From JAISFI01 sp031553775 (GTDB taxonomy: Bacteria > Bacteroidota > Bacteroidia > Bacteroidales > Azobacteroidaceae): DNA of 64,000 nucleotides. Every line of letters starts with the position of its first letter. Position 1 is the first letter of the stretch. The DNA lies in NCBI GenBank assembly GCA_031553775.1, contig JAVBLA010000024.1, positions 12,119 to 76,118 on the forward strand, read 5' to 3'. A program made the position numbers and the translations under genes. This document shows, piece after piece, positions 35,939-43,992 of this stretch. The notes under the pieces were generated by a model, which had not been told where the DNA came from, ran no database searches, and worked only from the letters and a program-made list of their open reading frames with translations.

Positions 35939-37456
35939 TTATTGGTGGTTGATAAATACTTTGGAAGTTTTCAGGCTACCGTCTTCATATAAGTCTTTTT
36001 TGATGTAGAGTCCTTTTTGCGGTTCACGGACTTCCATTCCTGTAATCGTATAATATCTGGAAGATACCACTTCACCTTTATTTACGATAACCCAATTGAT
36101 CGGAGAATTATCTTTTACATAATCCGTCATCCATACTTCGTAAAAATAAAGAGTAGAACTGGTATTGTTAATCAGTCGCACAGTAACGGGAGTAGCCGAA
36201 TTGACATCATAAGAAAAACTGGCACAAGCCGAGGCTGAAGAAGTTTCAGATAAAGTTTCAGATGGTGTGGTAAAGGTGGCCAGGTCATCCCAGTTGGCTC
36301 CATTTTTCTTCTGTAACTTGAATGTTTTACTTACGCTTCCGGTATTGGCATTTACCGTTACTTTTCCACAACTCGTTACCTGAGGAAATTCAAGTACTCC
36401 GGCAGCTGTTTTACTATCCGTTTTTTGAAGGATAATTCTACCCACTGAAGAAGCTCCGGCTATTTCCTTTGTAGTTTCGACAGAACAATTTTCCAGCAAC
36501 ATATTTCCGGTACCTGTACCTACAGGGACAGAAACCGTATAATTTCCCAAAGCCTGGTCTGTCCATGGTGTTGCATTGAATTGTTCATGTATGATTTCTT
36601 TGGAAGTATAATTTCCTCCATCGTCAGAACCTTGTCCTTCCACCACGCTTTCCCAGGTAGAGCCCAAGCGGATACCTCCGATCAGGGCACTGATTCCTCT
36701 TTGGCGAAGGTTGATAGCAACACCGGCGCTTGCACCATAATCAGCAACAGTAGTATTATCGGCTGCCGTTAATTTCACGGAAGAAGCTTGTTCCGCTTCC
36801 GTTTTTAGAGGATCTGGATTGAGGAATAATTCAATAATATCATTTCCGGTCGCACCACCAGGATCACTTTCATTGTATGTATAAACCAATACCATCAGGT
36901 TTGTCTTTCCACAATCGACTTCAGGAAAACTCGTTGGAGTTGAAGCATTTTTACTAATACCGAATGTAACTTTTCCTGCAGTACTGACTTTAGCAAAAAC
37001 ACGTCCTCTCGTACTTGAGCTGGTCAGAGAAGCTTCAAAGTCAAAAAAATCCCGGTCAGCACTGGTTTTGGAGTCTGCGCCCACATTGACTAAGAAAGCT
37101 ACATATACCTTTTTCATTTCGCTGTATTTTGCAGTATCTCCTGCTGCATCGATCACGAACCTTGTAGTAATCCGTTGATCGGCAGACGTTGCTCCGATAG
37201 CCGGATCTAATTTAGCCACAGCAGTTTCGCTTTTTCCTTTATATCCGGAATAGTTCAGACTACCAGCAACTATCTGAGGCGACGCACCTCCATTTTCACC
37301 GCTTTTCTTACAAACATACCAGGCTCCTTTTCCAGAAACGCCTCCTTGTCCTTCCAGCGCTCCGCTGGGATAATCAAAATTTTCCTCAAACAACAATTGT
37401 GCATGGACTGCCAAAACAGAAATACACATAAACATTAAAAGTACAATCTTCTTCAT
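35939..37456 (-). CDS. Secreted LamG-like protein with shared module and variant C-terminal sorting domain
   Basis: A 505-aa exported protein, signal MKKIVLLMFMCISVLAVHAQ. Residues 22-280 form a LamG/concanavalin-like domain (LLFEENFDYPSGALEGQGG, KVYVAFLVNVG, IIELFLNPDP, ISALIGGIRLG). Residues about 305-440 are the shared module (GRIILQKTDSKTAAGVLEFP, FKLQKKNGANWDDLATF, VRLINNTSSTLYFYEVW). The last ~50 residues (VVSSRYYTITGMEV, GLYIKKDLYEDGSLKT) match those of the 810-aa neighbour, 7 bases downstream. LamG-like domains in lyase loci often bind polysaccharide. Function is inferred from context only. Confidence 0.72.
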   Translation of the reverse strand: MKKIVLLMFMCISVLAVHAQLLFEENFDYPSGALEGQGGVSGKGAWYVCKKSGENGGASPQIVAGSLNYSGYKGKSETAVAKLDPAIGATSADQRITTRFVIDAAGDTAKYSEMKKVYVAFLVNVGADSKTSADRDFFDFEASLTSSSTRGRVFAKVSTAGKVTFGISKNASTPTSFPEVDCGKTNLMVLVYTYNESDPGGATGNDIIELFLNPDPLKTEAEQASSVKLTAADNTTVADYGASAGVAINLRQRGISALIGGIRLGSTWESVVEGQGSDDGGNYTSKEIIHEQFNATPWTDQALGNYTVSVPVGTGTGNMLLENCSVETTKEIAGASSVGRIILQKTDSKTAAGVLEFPQVTSCGKVTVNANTGSVSKTFKLQKKNGANWDDLATFTTPSETLSETSSASACASFSYDVNSATPVTVRLINNTSSTLYFYEVWMTDYVKDNSPINWVIVNKGEVVSSRYYTITGMEVREPQKGLYIKKDLYEDGSLKTSKVFINHQ

Positions 37457-37507
37457 AACTTAAAAAAATTAAATGTTGATTCTTTATTCAGTTTTCTATT
37501 TTACACA

Positions 37508-38392
37508 TCATCCAATCACCTTTATTTTTTTCAAAAAGGTAATCATCGCCTCACTGATTTTTTTATTTTCTTCTTTTGAAAATTTCCCATGTTCACCACC
37601 CGGGACAGTCATAAACTCGCAGTACACTCCATTTTCTTTCAGCTTTTTCTCCAGACGGACAGATTGATCGTACGGAACGATCGGATCGGCATCACCATGC
37701 ACAATAAATGTGGGAGGTGTATTTTTGTTAACATAATATATAGGAGAGATGGAACGGATAAATTCCACATCATTGATCCGGTCGGCCACCCAACGGACAG
37801 CCGATTTATAGGGTTTGGGCCCCACAGAAAAATCGACCATATCGGAAATGCCGTACTTATCCAATACAGCCGCCGCTTTGATGGTTTTTACTCCCTGCCT
37901 GTCGATATCGTACAGCGGGTTGTTGGCCAGATAGCCACCCATCAAAGCCAGATGTCCTCCGGCCGATCCTCCCATTAATACGATTTTATCGGGATCGATA
38001 TTCAATTCTTTCGCATGTTTGACCAGATAGATCATCAGAGAACGCACATCCTGGATAGCTGCCGGAGCCGGAGCCTCATCTACCAGGCGATAAGAGATAT
38101 TGGCAACTGCCATGTTGTTCTTAAAAAAAGACGAAAAACCCCGTTGACTTTCTTTGTTTCCATGGTTCCAGCCGCCTCCGTAAATATTGATAAGCACCGG
38201 AGCCGGTTTGCCGGTATTGGGGGGAAGGTACAGATCGACTTTCCCTTCCCACCCATTCACCACCTCATAAACCACATCTAACTGATATGTAAAACCTTTC
38301 GGGATAACCACCCCATAAGCAGTAGAATCGCTTTGGGCATACAAGCCGCTAATACGGCACATTACCAGTATGATCAATAATAATTTCTTCAT
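37508..38392 (-). CDS. Alpha/beta-hydrolase, probable carbohydrate acetylesterase (BD-FAE-like)
   Basis: A 294-aa exported protein (signal MKKLLLIILVMCRISGLYAQ). It has the oxyanion-hole motif INIYGGGW (the HGGG-type loop), nucleophile elbow GGSAGGHLAL with Ser143, the acid in HGDADPIVPY (Asp234 or Asp236) and His268 in GGEHGKF. This is a complete Ser/Asp/His triad in the BD-FAE/acetylxylan-esterase-like fold. It is about 45% alike by eye to the C-terminal domain of the 780-aa esterase in the other arm. Between lyase genes, it most likely removes O-acetyl groups from the target uronan, as alginate from bacteria is acetylated. It ends 51 bases before the next gene. Confidence 0.83.
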   Translation of the reverse strand: MKKLLLIILVMCRISGLYAQSDSTAYGVVIPKGFTYQLDVVYEVVNGWEGKVDLYLPPNTGKPAPVLINIYGGGWNHGNKESQRGFSSFFKNNMAVANISYRLVDEAPAPAAIQDVRSLMIYLVKHAKELNIDPDKIVLMGGSAGGHLALMGGYLANNPLYDIDRQGVKTIKAAAVLDKYGISDMVDFSVGPKPYKSAVRWVADRINDVEFIRSISPIYYVNKNTPPTFIVHGDADPIVPYDQSVRLEKKLKENGVYCEFMTVPGGEHGKFSKEENKKISEAMITFLKKIKVIG

Positions 38393-38394
38393 TT

Positions 38395-41316
38395 TTACTT
38401 CAGGATAAATTTAGTTGTAGCTTTGTATGTATCTGTGTTCAATTCGAAAATATAGATTCCTCCGGGAAGATCCACAGGAATTATTACGCTGTTCATTCCT
38501 TCGGACGATTTGATTGCAATACTTTTCATTAGTCTGCCATTCACATCGTATAAGTTAATCGTTCCTTCTGCAATTGTTTGTGCCGAAAATTCGGCTTTTA
38601 CGATGCCCGGAGCATATCCGTAAACCTGCACAACAGGTCTGTATCCCGCATTTTCAGGAAGATGACTATTCACAATCAACTCAAAATCAATGGCATCCGG
38701 GCCTACATGTTCTGTTCCCAGCACACCGGCTGTAATAGATGTATTATTATAAGCATCGGCTCCAATGGTTTTAACCGATCCTCTCGGCTGACCTTCGAAA
38801 TCCAGTGTGACATAATCAAAATTGCCTGTTGCTGCATTTATCGCCGGACTTCCCGCCGTTAGCTTATAAACAGCATAAGGAAGTTTATGTGAACAATCAT
38901 CACCTGCCGTCCGGCAATCGGATCTTACCAATTGCGGATCTACCTGTTTTACCTGGCTTTCCGTAACAGTGATACCAATGGAGGAAGCTCCTGTAGGATA
39001 CATGATATTATTAGAAAAAGAAACTCCGGCCAAAGCATTGGTACTGTAAGCCTTCACTATGGGAGCCGTATCATCGATAAAAATATTATTGGCGATCTGG
39101 CAGTTTACCGGATACTTCTTATAATTCTCATTATTGGTAAATCCTATCTCAATGTTCGATTTGTTATTCACATAAGTATTGAATGCAAAAATCACATTTT
39201 CAGGAATATAATGAGAGCTGTAACTGGTCGATGTATTGGCATTGTCGCCATTGGTAATGGTACAGGCTGCATCCCATTTTTCACCGGTTAATCCTTCAAA
39301 ATAATTATTGAAGATTTTATGATCTTTTGCGTATACCCGGATACCACCGCAACCATTACCATCCACGGTTTTACCCTCTCCGAAAAAATAATTGCCTTCT
39401 ACCGTGTTACGGAATCCCTGGCGAAGACTCAGGGTACCCAGGCATCTGCGGAATGTATTATAGCGGATGATATTGTCGCAAGACTTGACCGAAACGATTT
39501 CCGGATCCCCGTCGCAATCTTCAAACAGGTTATATTCTACTGTGCAATAGGCGCTGCAAGGCGTCAGATCGCTGACTCCAAGACGAATGGTTTCTTTTTC
39601 ATTGTCTACGCGAGGTGTATTGTTCCGGAAATAATTGTGATCGATCCGGTCGTATTTCGAGATATCGCCGGGATCCGTTCCGTGAGCACCATCCAATACC
39701 ACCCAGGCGCCACCGTCTACTTTTGTATCGAAATAATTATGGTCGATCCGGTTATGGTGACTGATACAAACCTTATTGTTCCAGACATCGCCTATTAAAA
39801 TCCATTTGGAAGTTTGCCCCTCGGTAAGCTTATTCATCCGGAGCACATTTTTTGTAATGCGGATATTGTTACATCCTTCTAATTTAAAAAGACTCTCCAC
39901 CGGATCCGATTCAATGGTCAATCCTTCGAAAGTAAGATATTCCAAACCATTTTTCAATGTAAAAGCCACTTTTCCTTTCAATACGGCTTTGCCCTGGTTT
40001 TTTGCCTTAATATAGATCGGACGATCCGGACAACCGCTCCGGGCGACCGACAGAGCAGTACAAGTATATTCTCCATCGGCCAACTCGATGATATCTCCCG
40101 GGTTCATTACGCCCAAGGCAGATTTCAGTTCTGTAAAATTCTTCACGGAACGGGTCTGGGCCGGCGTTGTATTTTCTGTGATACCTACTCCAATCTGCAT
40201 ATTGGAAGTGATCGTAAAGGTTTTCGTGACTTCAGTTCCGGACAAATCGCCTGTCCATCCGTTGAATTGCTCACAGTTCGAATAACTAACATTCGCTGTA
40301 ATATTTGTATGGCTGTAATAATAAGAGTCTGCCGATTCCGGAGTAATCGTAATACTTCCTTTGACCGGCTGAACAACTGTCAATAAATATTTGGCGGGAG
40401 GATCAGATTCGTCGATGATTACATTTGCACCGATCGTCATATTCCTATCTACAGTAAATATCTTTATTAATTCCGTACCATCCAGGTCGCCGGTCCAACC
40501 GGCATTTTTATATCCCTGGGGAACCGACAATGTGGCTGTTACCTGCGTACCGTTTTCATATTCCGGTTGATCGGGGTTCAATGTAATCTTACCAATTTCC
40601 GGTTGGGCTAATGTAATTACCCTGGCGTTTGCCGTTCCTCCGAAAGAGATATCAGATATGGGGTTGGTACCTACATACATATCGTCGATCGCAATATCAC
40701 AATCTGTTGTAGATGCTGCATGAGCAAAACGCAGGGAATGGAAATCCATCGGAGTCGCCCGGACTTCCCTGAAACTCAATTCATTGTCGTAAGCCGATCC
40801 ATTCAAAGCGAAACGATATTTCTGTGTGGAATTGCTGAGTTTGAAAGAAATGCGGAACCATGTATTCAGGGTATAAGTGGGTTTGATGGTGGAAGACCCT
40901 GAACTTCCGTCGAATATCTTAATTTTATTATCGGTACCAAATTCCACTAAAAAATGCCGGCTATTGGAAGACGCCAGATCAAATCCCGTAATAGAAAAAG
41001 TTGCTCCGATCGACTTGATTTTCAACCAAAGATCCACATATACATCATCGGAAATACCAGCGGCGTTTTTGGCATAAGGTTCGAAATCCACCTGGGTTTG
41101 TACTTTGTTCAGCAACTGTAATCCCTTGGTTCCCGTATGTGCGTAATCGGAATTGCTTACCACAACACCCGTACCGTTAGTAATGGTCCAGTTTTGTTGC
41201 CCTTTAATACTCCCCGGCGTATAATCTTCAAAAGAAGAATTGATCGCAATGGTTTGCCCGTAGCTCAGAAAAGGAGCCAACAGTAGCAAAGAGATGATAT
41301 GTAAAAACTGTTTCAT
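38395..41316 (-). CDS. Multidomain PL6 lyase with LamG-like and InlB-like repeats and T9SS sorting domain
   Basis: A 973-aa secreted enzyme, signal MKQFLHIISLLLLAPFLSYG; start at 41316. Residues 22-220 resemble a LamG/polysaccharide-binding sandwich (SFEDYTPGSIKGQQNW, VDLWLKIKSIG). Residues 240-300 and 312-380 are two InlB-B/bacterial-repeat units, each with GWTGDL.GTE. PL6 fills about 388-880: HNRIDHNYFD, KETIRLGVS, Lys611 in VSVKSCDN and Arg632 in LSLRQGFRNT. The residue after that Arg is Gln, where the other three PL6 copies have His. The final ~75 residues (INLYDVNGRLMKSI to KFILK) are a T9SS sorting domain. It is 2 bases from the esterase gene. Confidence 0.88.
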   Translation of the reverse strand: MKQFLHIISLLLLAPFLSYGQTIAINSSFEDYTPGSIKGQQNWTITNGTGVVVSNSDYAHTGTKGLQLLNKVQTQVDFEPYAKNAAGISDDVYVDLWLKIKSIGATFSITGFDLASSNSRHFLVEFGTDNKIKIFDGSSGSSTIKPTYTLNTWFRISFKLSNSTQKYRFALNGSAYDNELSFREVRATPMDFHSLRFAHAASTTDCDIAIDDMYVGTNPISDISFGGTANARVITLAQPEIGKITLNPDQPEYENGTQVTATLSVPQGYKNAGWTGDLDGTELIKIFTVDRNMTIGANVIIDESDPPAKYLLTVVQPVKGSITITPESADSYYYSHTNITANVSYSNCEQFNGWTGDLSGTEVTKTFTITSNMQIGVGITENTTPAQTRSVKNFTELKSALGVMNPGDIIELADGEYTCTALSVARSGCPDRPIYIKAKNQGKAVLKGKVAFTLKNGLEYLTFEGLTIESDPVESLFKLEGCNNIRITKNVLRMNKLTEGQTSKWILIGDVWNNKVCISHHNRIDHNYFDTKVDGGAWVVLDGAHGTDPGDISKYDRIDHNYFRNNTPRVDNEKETIRLGVSDLTPCSAYCTVEYNLFEDCDGDPEIVSVKSCDNIIRYNTFRRCLGTLSLRQGFRNTVEGNYFFGEGKTVDGNGCGGIRVYAKDHKIFNNYFEGLTGEKWDAACTITNGDNANTSTSYSSHYIPENVIFAFNTYVNNKSNIEIGFTNNENYKKYPVNCQIANNIFIDDTAPIVKAYSTNALAGVSFSNNIMYPTGASSIGITVTESQVKQVDPQLVRSDCRTAGDDCSHKLPYAVYKLTAGSPAINAATGNFDYVTLDFEGQPRGSVKTIGADAYNNTSITAGVLGTEHVGPDAIDFELIVNSHLPENAGYRPVVQVYGYAPGIVKAEFSAQTIAEGTINLYDVNGRLMKSIAIKSSEGMNSVIIPVDLPGGIYIFELNTDTYKATTKFILK

Positions 41317-41354
41317 GGACTGAGATTTAATGAACAGAAATAGAGTGTAAATCA

Positions 41355-41388
41355 CTTGTTGTTGCGGAACCAGATCCGCAACAACAAG
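41355..41388. other. 14-bp perfect intercistronic hairpin
   Basis: 41355-41368 (CTTGTTGTTGCGGA) and 41375-41388 are perfect inverted complements with a 6-base loop (ACCAGA). It lies in the 89-base gap between the SDR stop and the start of the multidomain PL6. On the transcribed (minus) strand no U-run follows, so it is more likely an mRNA-processing or stability hairpin separating intracellular from secreted genes than a terminator. Confidence 0.65.
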
Positions 41389-41405
41389 CAAGCATCTTTT
41401 TATAT

Positions 41406-42158
41406 TTAAGAGAAATAAGTTCCACCGTTGATATCGATATTCGTTCCGGTGATGAATGAAGATTCTTCAGAAGCCAAATAGGTTACCAGGTCGGCGATTT
41501 CGTAAGCGACACCTTCCCTGCGCAAGGGAGTTCCGGCTGCTACGTTTTTCCGTCCTTCAGGAGTACTGAACCTGTCATGGAAAGAAGTGGCGATCATGCC
41601 CGGAGCCAGTGCATTGACACGGATTCCATCGGGGCCTAATTCTTTGGCCATAGAACGGGTGAAAGTCATTACAGCACCTTTAGCTGTTGCATACATGGAT
41701 GCGCCCGGACCTCCTCCGTCGCGAGCCGCCTGGGAGGAAAAGTTAACGATAGACGACCCTTTTCCCATCATGGGAACAGCTTCACGGGTACAGAGGAAAC
41801 AACTTTTCATATTGACATCCATCAGGAAATTGTACCAATTCAGATCTTGTTCTCCGATTTTCTTACGGCCGACCAGTCCACCGACTACATTGACCAAGAC
41901 ATCCAGTTTTTCTCCATAAGCTTTTTTGCATTCGGCAAAGAGTTTTTTCACATCGGGTTCCTGGGTCATGTCGCCCTGGACAACGACACATTGTCCTCCG
42001 GCTTCTACAATCAGTTTCTTTGTTTCTTCCGCATCTTGTTCGTTATCAAAATAATTGATAACCACTTTGGCGCCTTCTTTCGCCAGTTTGAGGGAAATTT
42101 CCCTGCCTAAGTCCCTTGCACCGCCTGTAACAACGGCTACTTTTCCTTTTAACTTCAT
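41406..42158 (-). CDS. SDR oxidoreductase, probable DEH reductase
   Basis: A 250-aa cytoplasmic short-chain dehydrogenase. Cofactor motif TGGARDLG near residue 11, NVVGG near 90 (NNAG variant), Ser141, and the catalytic Tyr156-x-x-x-Lys160 (YATAK). The C-terminus SSFITGTNIDINGGTYFS is standard for the family. In alginate-degrading bacteria, SDR enzymes next to kdgF and PL17 reduce 4-deoxy-L-erythro-5-hexoseulose uronate (DEH) to 2-keto-3-deoxygluconate. KduD/KduI-type roles on pectin sugars are possible but no kduI is here. It lies 112 bases beyond the transporter. Confidence 0.83.
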   Translation of the reverse strand: MKLKGKVAVVTGGARDLGREISLKLAKEGAKVVINYFDNEQDAEETKKLIVEAGGQCVVVQGDMTQEPDVKKLFAECKKAYGEKLDVLVNVVGGLVGRKKIGEQDLNWYNFLMDVNMKSCFLCTREAVPMMGKGSSIVNFSSQAARDGGGPGASMYATAKGAVMTFTRSMAKELGPDGIRVNALAPGMIATSFHDRFSTPEGRKNVAAGTPLRREGVAYEIADLVTYLASEESSFITGTNIDINGGTYFS

Positions 42159-42270
42159 GTCTTTAATTTTGTTGTAAATGATGTTTTAGTTGAGTTATTT
42201 TTTCGTAAACGAATGCACCGGTAGAGAAAAATATTTCTAAATACCGGATCATCCGTTTTTAATTTGTTTT

Positions 42271-43578
42271 TTATTTTTTGTTTTGCTGATTTTCAATTTT
42301 TCCTCCAAAAAAGAATACCGATCCGATGGATAACGGGACCAAAAAGGCTCCCAGGATGAAGAACGGCAACCAATTGCCTCCTGCCGTCAGGCTGGGAATA
42401 AATACCATGGAAAGGATCACTCCGAGCGTAGCGGCTGCACCACCCAAACCTGCCAGAGAGCCCACTGTTTTCCCGGAGAAGAAATCGGCCGGTAAAGTCT
42501 GGATATTTCCCATGGCAAACTGAAATCCTGCCAGGATGAAGGCCATCAGTGCAATGGCAACGGCAACATCAGAAGCGAATGCCGTAGCAATCAATGCCGG
42601 TAACATGATACAGGCTCCGATAACCATTGCTGCTTTCCGGGCATAATTCAATGTTTTTCCTTTTTTAATCAGGTAACCGGAGAACCATCCTCCGATCAGG
42701 CTGCCGGCCATGGCTCCGATATACGGAATACCGGCGTACATCCCGATACTCTTGATATCGAATCCGTGAACATCGAACAGGTAGATCGGCAGCCAGGCAA
42801 CGAACATCCACCAAACCGGATCCAGAAAAAAACGACCGGCGATGACCGACCAACTTTTCTTGTTTTTAACCAGTTCTCCCCACGACAAAGCTTTATCGTT
42901 TGTCATGGTTGCTTCCGGCTGTCCGCTCAGGATATACTCCCGTTCCTGTTCCGTAATCCAATCGTGATATTTCGGGCCTTTTTTATTGATGATCAACCAG
43001 GGAATCAGCCACAACAGGCCTAATCCTCCGATGATCACAAAAGTCATTTTCCATCCGAAGTTCGTATAAAGCAAGGCGATTAAAATCGGCGAAATAATGG
43101 CACCAACAGATGCTCCCGCATTGAAAAGTCCTTGTGCAAAGGCCCTTTCTTTAGTAGGGAACCATTCGGCATTGCTTTTGGCTGCACCCGGCCAGGGACC
43201 CGCTTCTCCCAATCCCAGCATGGAACGGAAAAAACACAGAGAACCGATTCCACGGGCAAAAGCAGTACAGGCATCGGCAATGGCCCATATTGTTACGGAA
43301 ACTACGAAACCGATCCGGGTTCCGATCTTATCGTACAGTTTTCCGGAAAGCATTTGGCTGATCCCATAGGCCACCATGAAAAACATGTAGATGTAAGAAT
43401 ACATCTCTTTGGATTTCTGGGAGTATTCTTCGGGAGAAAGAGAGTCTATATCTATCAGTCCCAGGTCTTTTACAATACCCTGCCACATGATGGACAAAGT
43501 ATTCCGGTCCAGGTAGTTAATAATCGTGACTAATACGATCATTCCGATTACCCACCAGCGTAGTCCTTTTACTTTCAT
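42271..43578 (-). CDS. MFS transporter, probable uronate importer (ExuT/ACS type)
   Basis: A 435-aa inner-membrane protein with about 12 hydrophobic helices. It opens with KGLRWWVIGMIVLVTIINYLDRNTLS, the Asn-Tyr-hydrophobic-Asp-Arg motif seen in the anion:cation symporter branch, and has the MFS loop GKLYDKIGTRIG and a RSMLGLGEAGPWPGAAKSNAEWFP stretch typical of hexuronate carriers such as ExuT. Together with KdgF and the SDR it probably takes up unsaturated monouronate or DEH from the periplasm into the cytoplasm. It lies 48 bases after kdgF. Confidence 0.88.
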   Translation of the reverse strand: MKVKGLRWWVIGMIVLVTIINYLDRNTLSIMWQGIVKDLGLIDIDSLSPEEYSQKSKEMYSYIYMFFMVAYGISQMLSGKLYDKIGTRIGFVVSVTIWAIADACTAFARGIGSLCFFRSMLGLGEAGPWPGAAKSNAEWFPTKERAFAQGLFNAGASVGAIISPILIALLYTNFGWKMTFVIIGGLGLLWLIPWLIINKKGPKYHDWITEQEREYILSGQPEATMTNDKALSWGELVKNKKSWSVIAGRFFLDPVWWMFVAWLPIYLFDVHGFDIKSIGMYAGIPYIGAMAGSLIGGWFSGYLIKKGKTLNYARKAAMVIGACIMLPALIATAFASDVAVAIALMAFILAGFQFAMGNIQTLPADFFSGKTVGSLAGLGGAAATLGVILSMVFIPSLTAGGNWLPFFILGAFLVPLSIGSVFFFGGKIENQQNKK

Positions 43579-43626
43579 TTTTTTAATTGAAAATTGAGAA
43601 TTGAGAATTGAAAATGATATTTATAA

Positions 43627-43977
43627 TCAGATGGTTGCGTGAAAGTCTTCACGGATCGGGCTGAACACATCGATCAGGATACCGGCTTCCAGGCATACGC
43701 ATCCATGGATGATATTGGGTTCCGTATAAAAACCGTCGCCTGCCTGCAATATCTTCGTTTCGTTTCCGATGGTCATTTCAAATTTACCGGATACAACATA
43801 GGTTGTTTGAGCGTGGACATGTGCATGTTGTATGCCTATGGCACCTTTTTCAAACATGACTTTCACCATCATGATACTGTTGTCATACCCTACAAATTGG
43901 CGGGTAATTCCTTCGCCTGCGGTGTAGATTTTCTCGTCCGCTGCAATAAAGAACGGCTTACTTTGAATTTTTTCCAT
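43627..43977 (-). CDS. kdgF: KdgF-type cupin, unsaturated uronate ring-opening protein
   Basis: A 116-aa single-domain cupin. Motif 1 contains a His cluster IQHAHVHAQTTYVVSGKFE (His51, His53, His55, Gln57) and motif 2 contains AGDGFYTEPNIIHG with His91, plausible metal ligands. KdgF converts 4,5-unsaturated monouronates from lyases to the open-chain keto form, here DEH. It has no signal peptide. It lies between the PL17 gene (15 bases) and the MFS gene (48 bases), which supports the assignment over other small cupins. Confidence 0.85.
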   Translation of the reverse strand: MEKIQSKPFFIAADEKIYTAGEGITRQFVGYDNSIMMVKVMFEKGAIGIQHAHVHAQTTYVVSGKFEMTIGNETKILQAGDGFYTEPNIIHGCVCLEAGILIDVFSPIREDFHATI

Positions 43978-43992
43978 GATTTTATTGAATTG

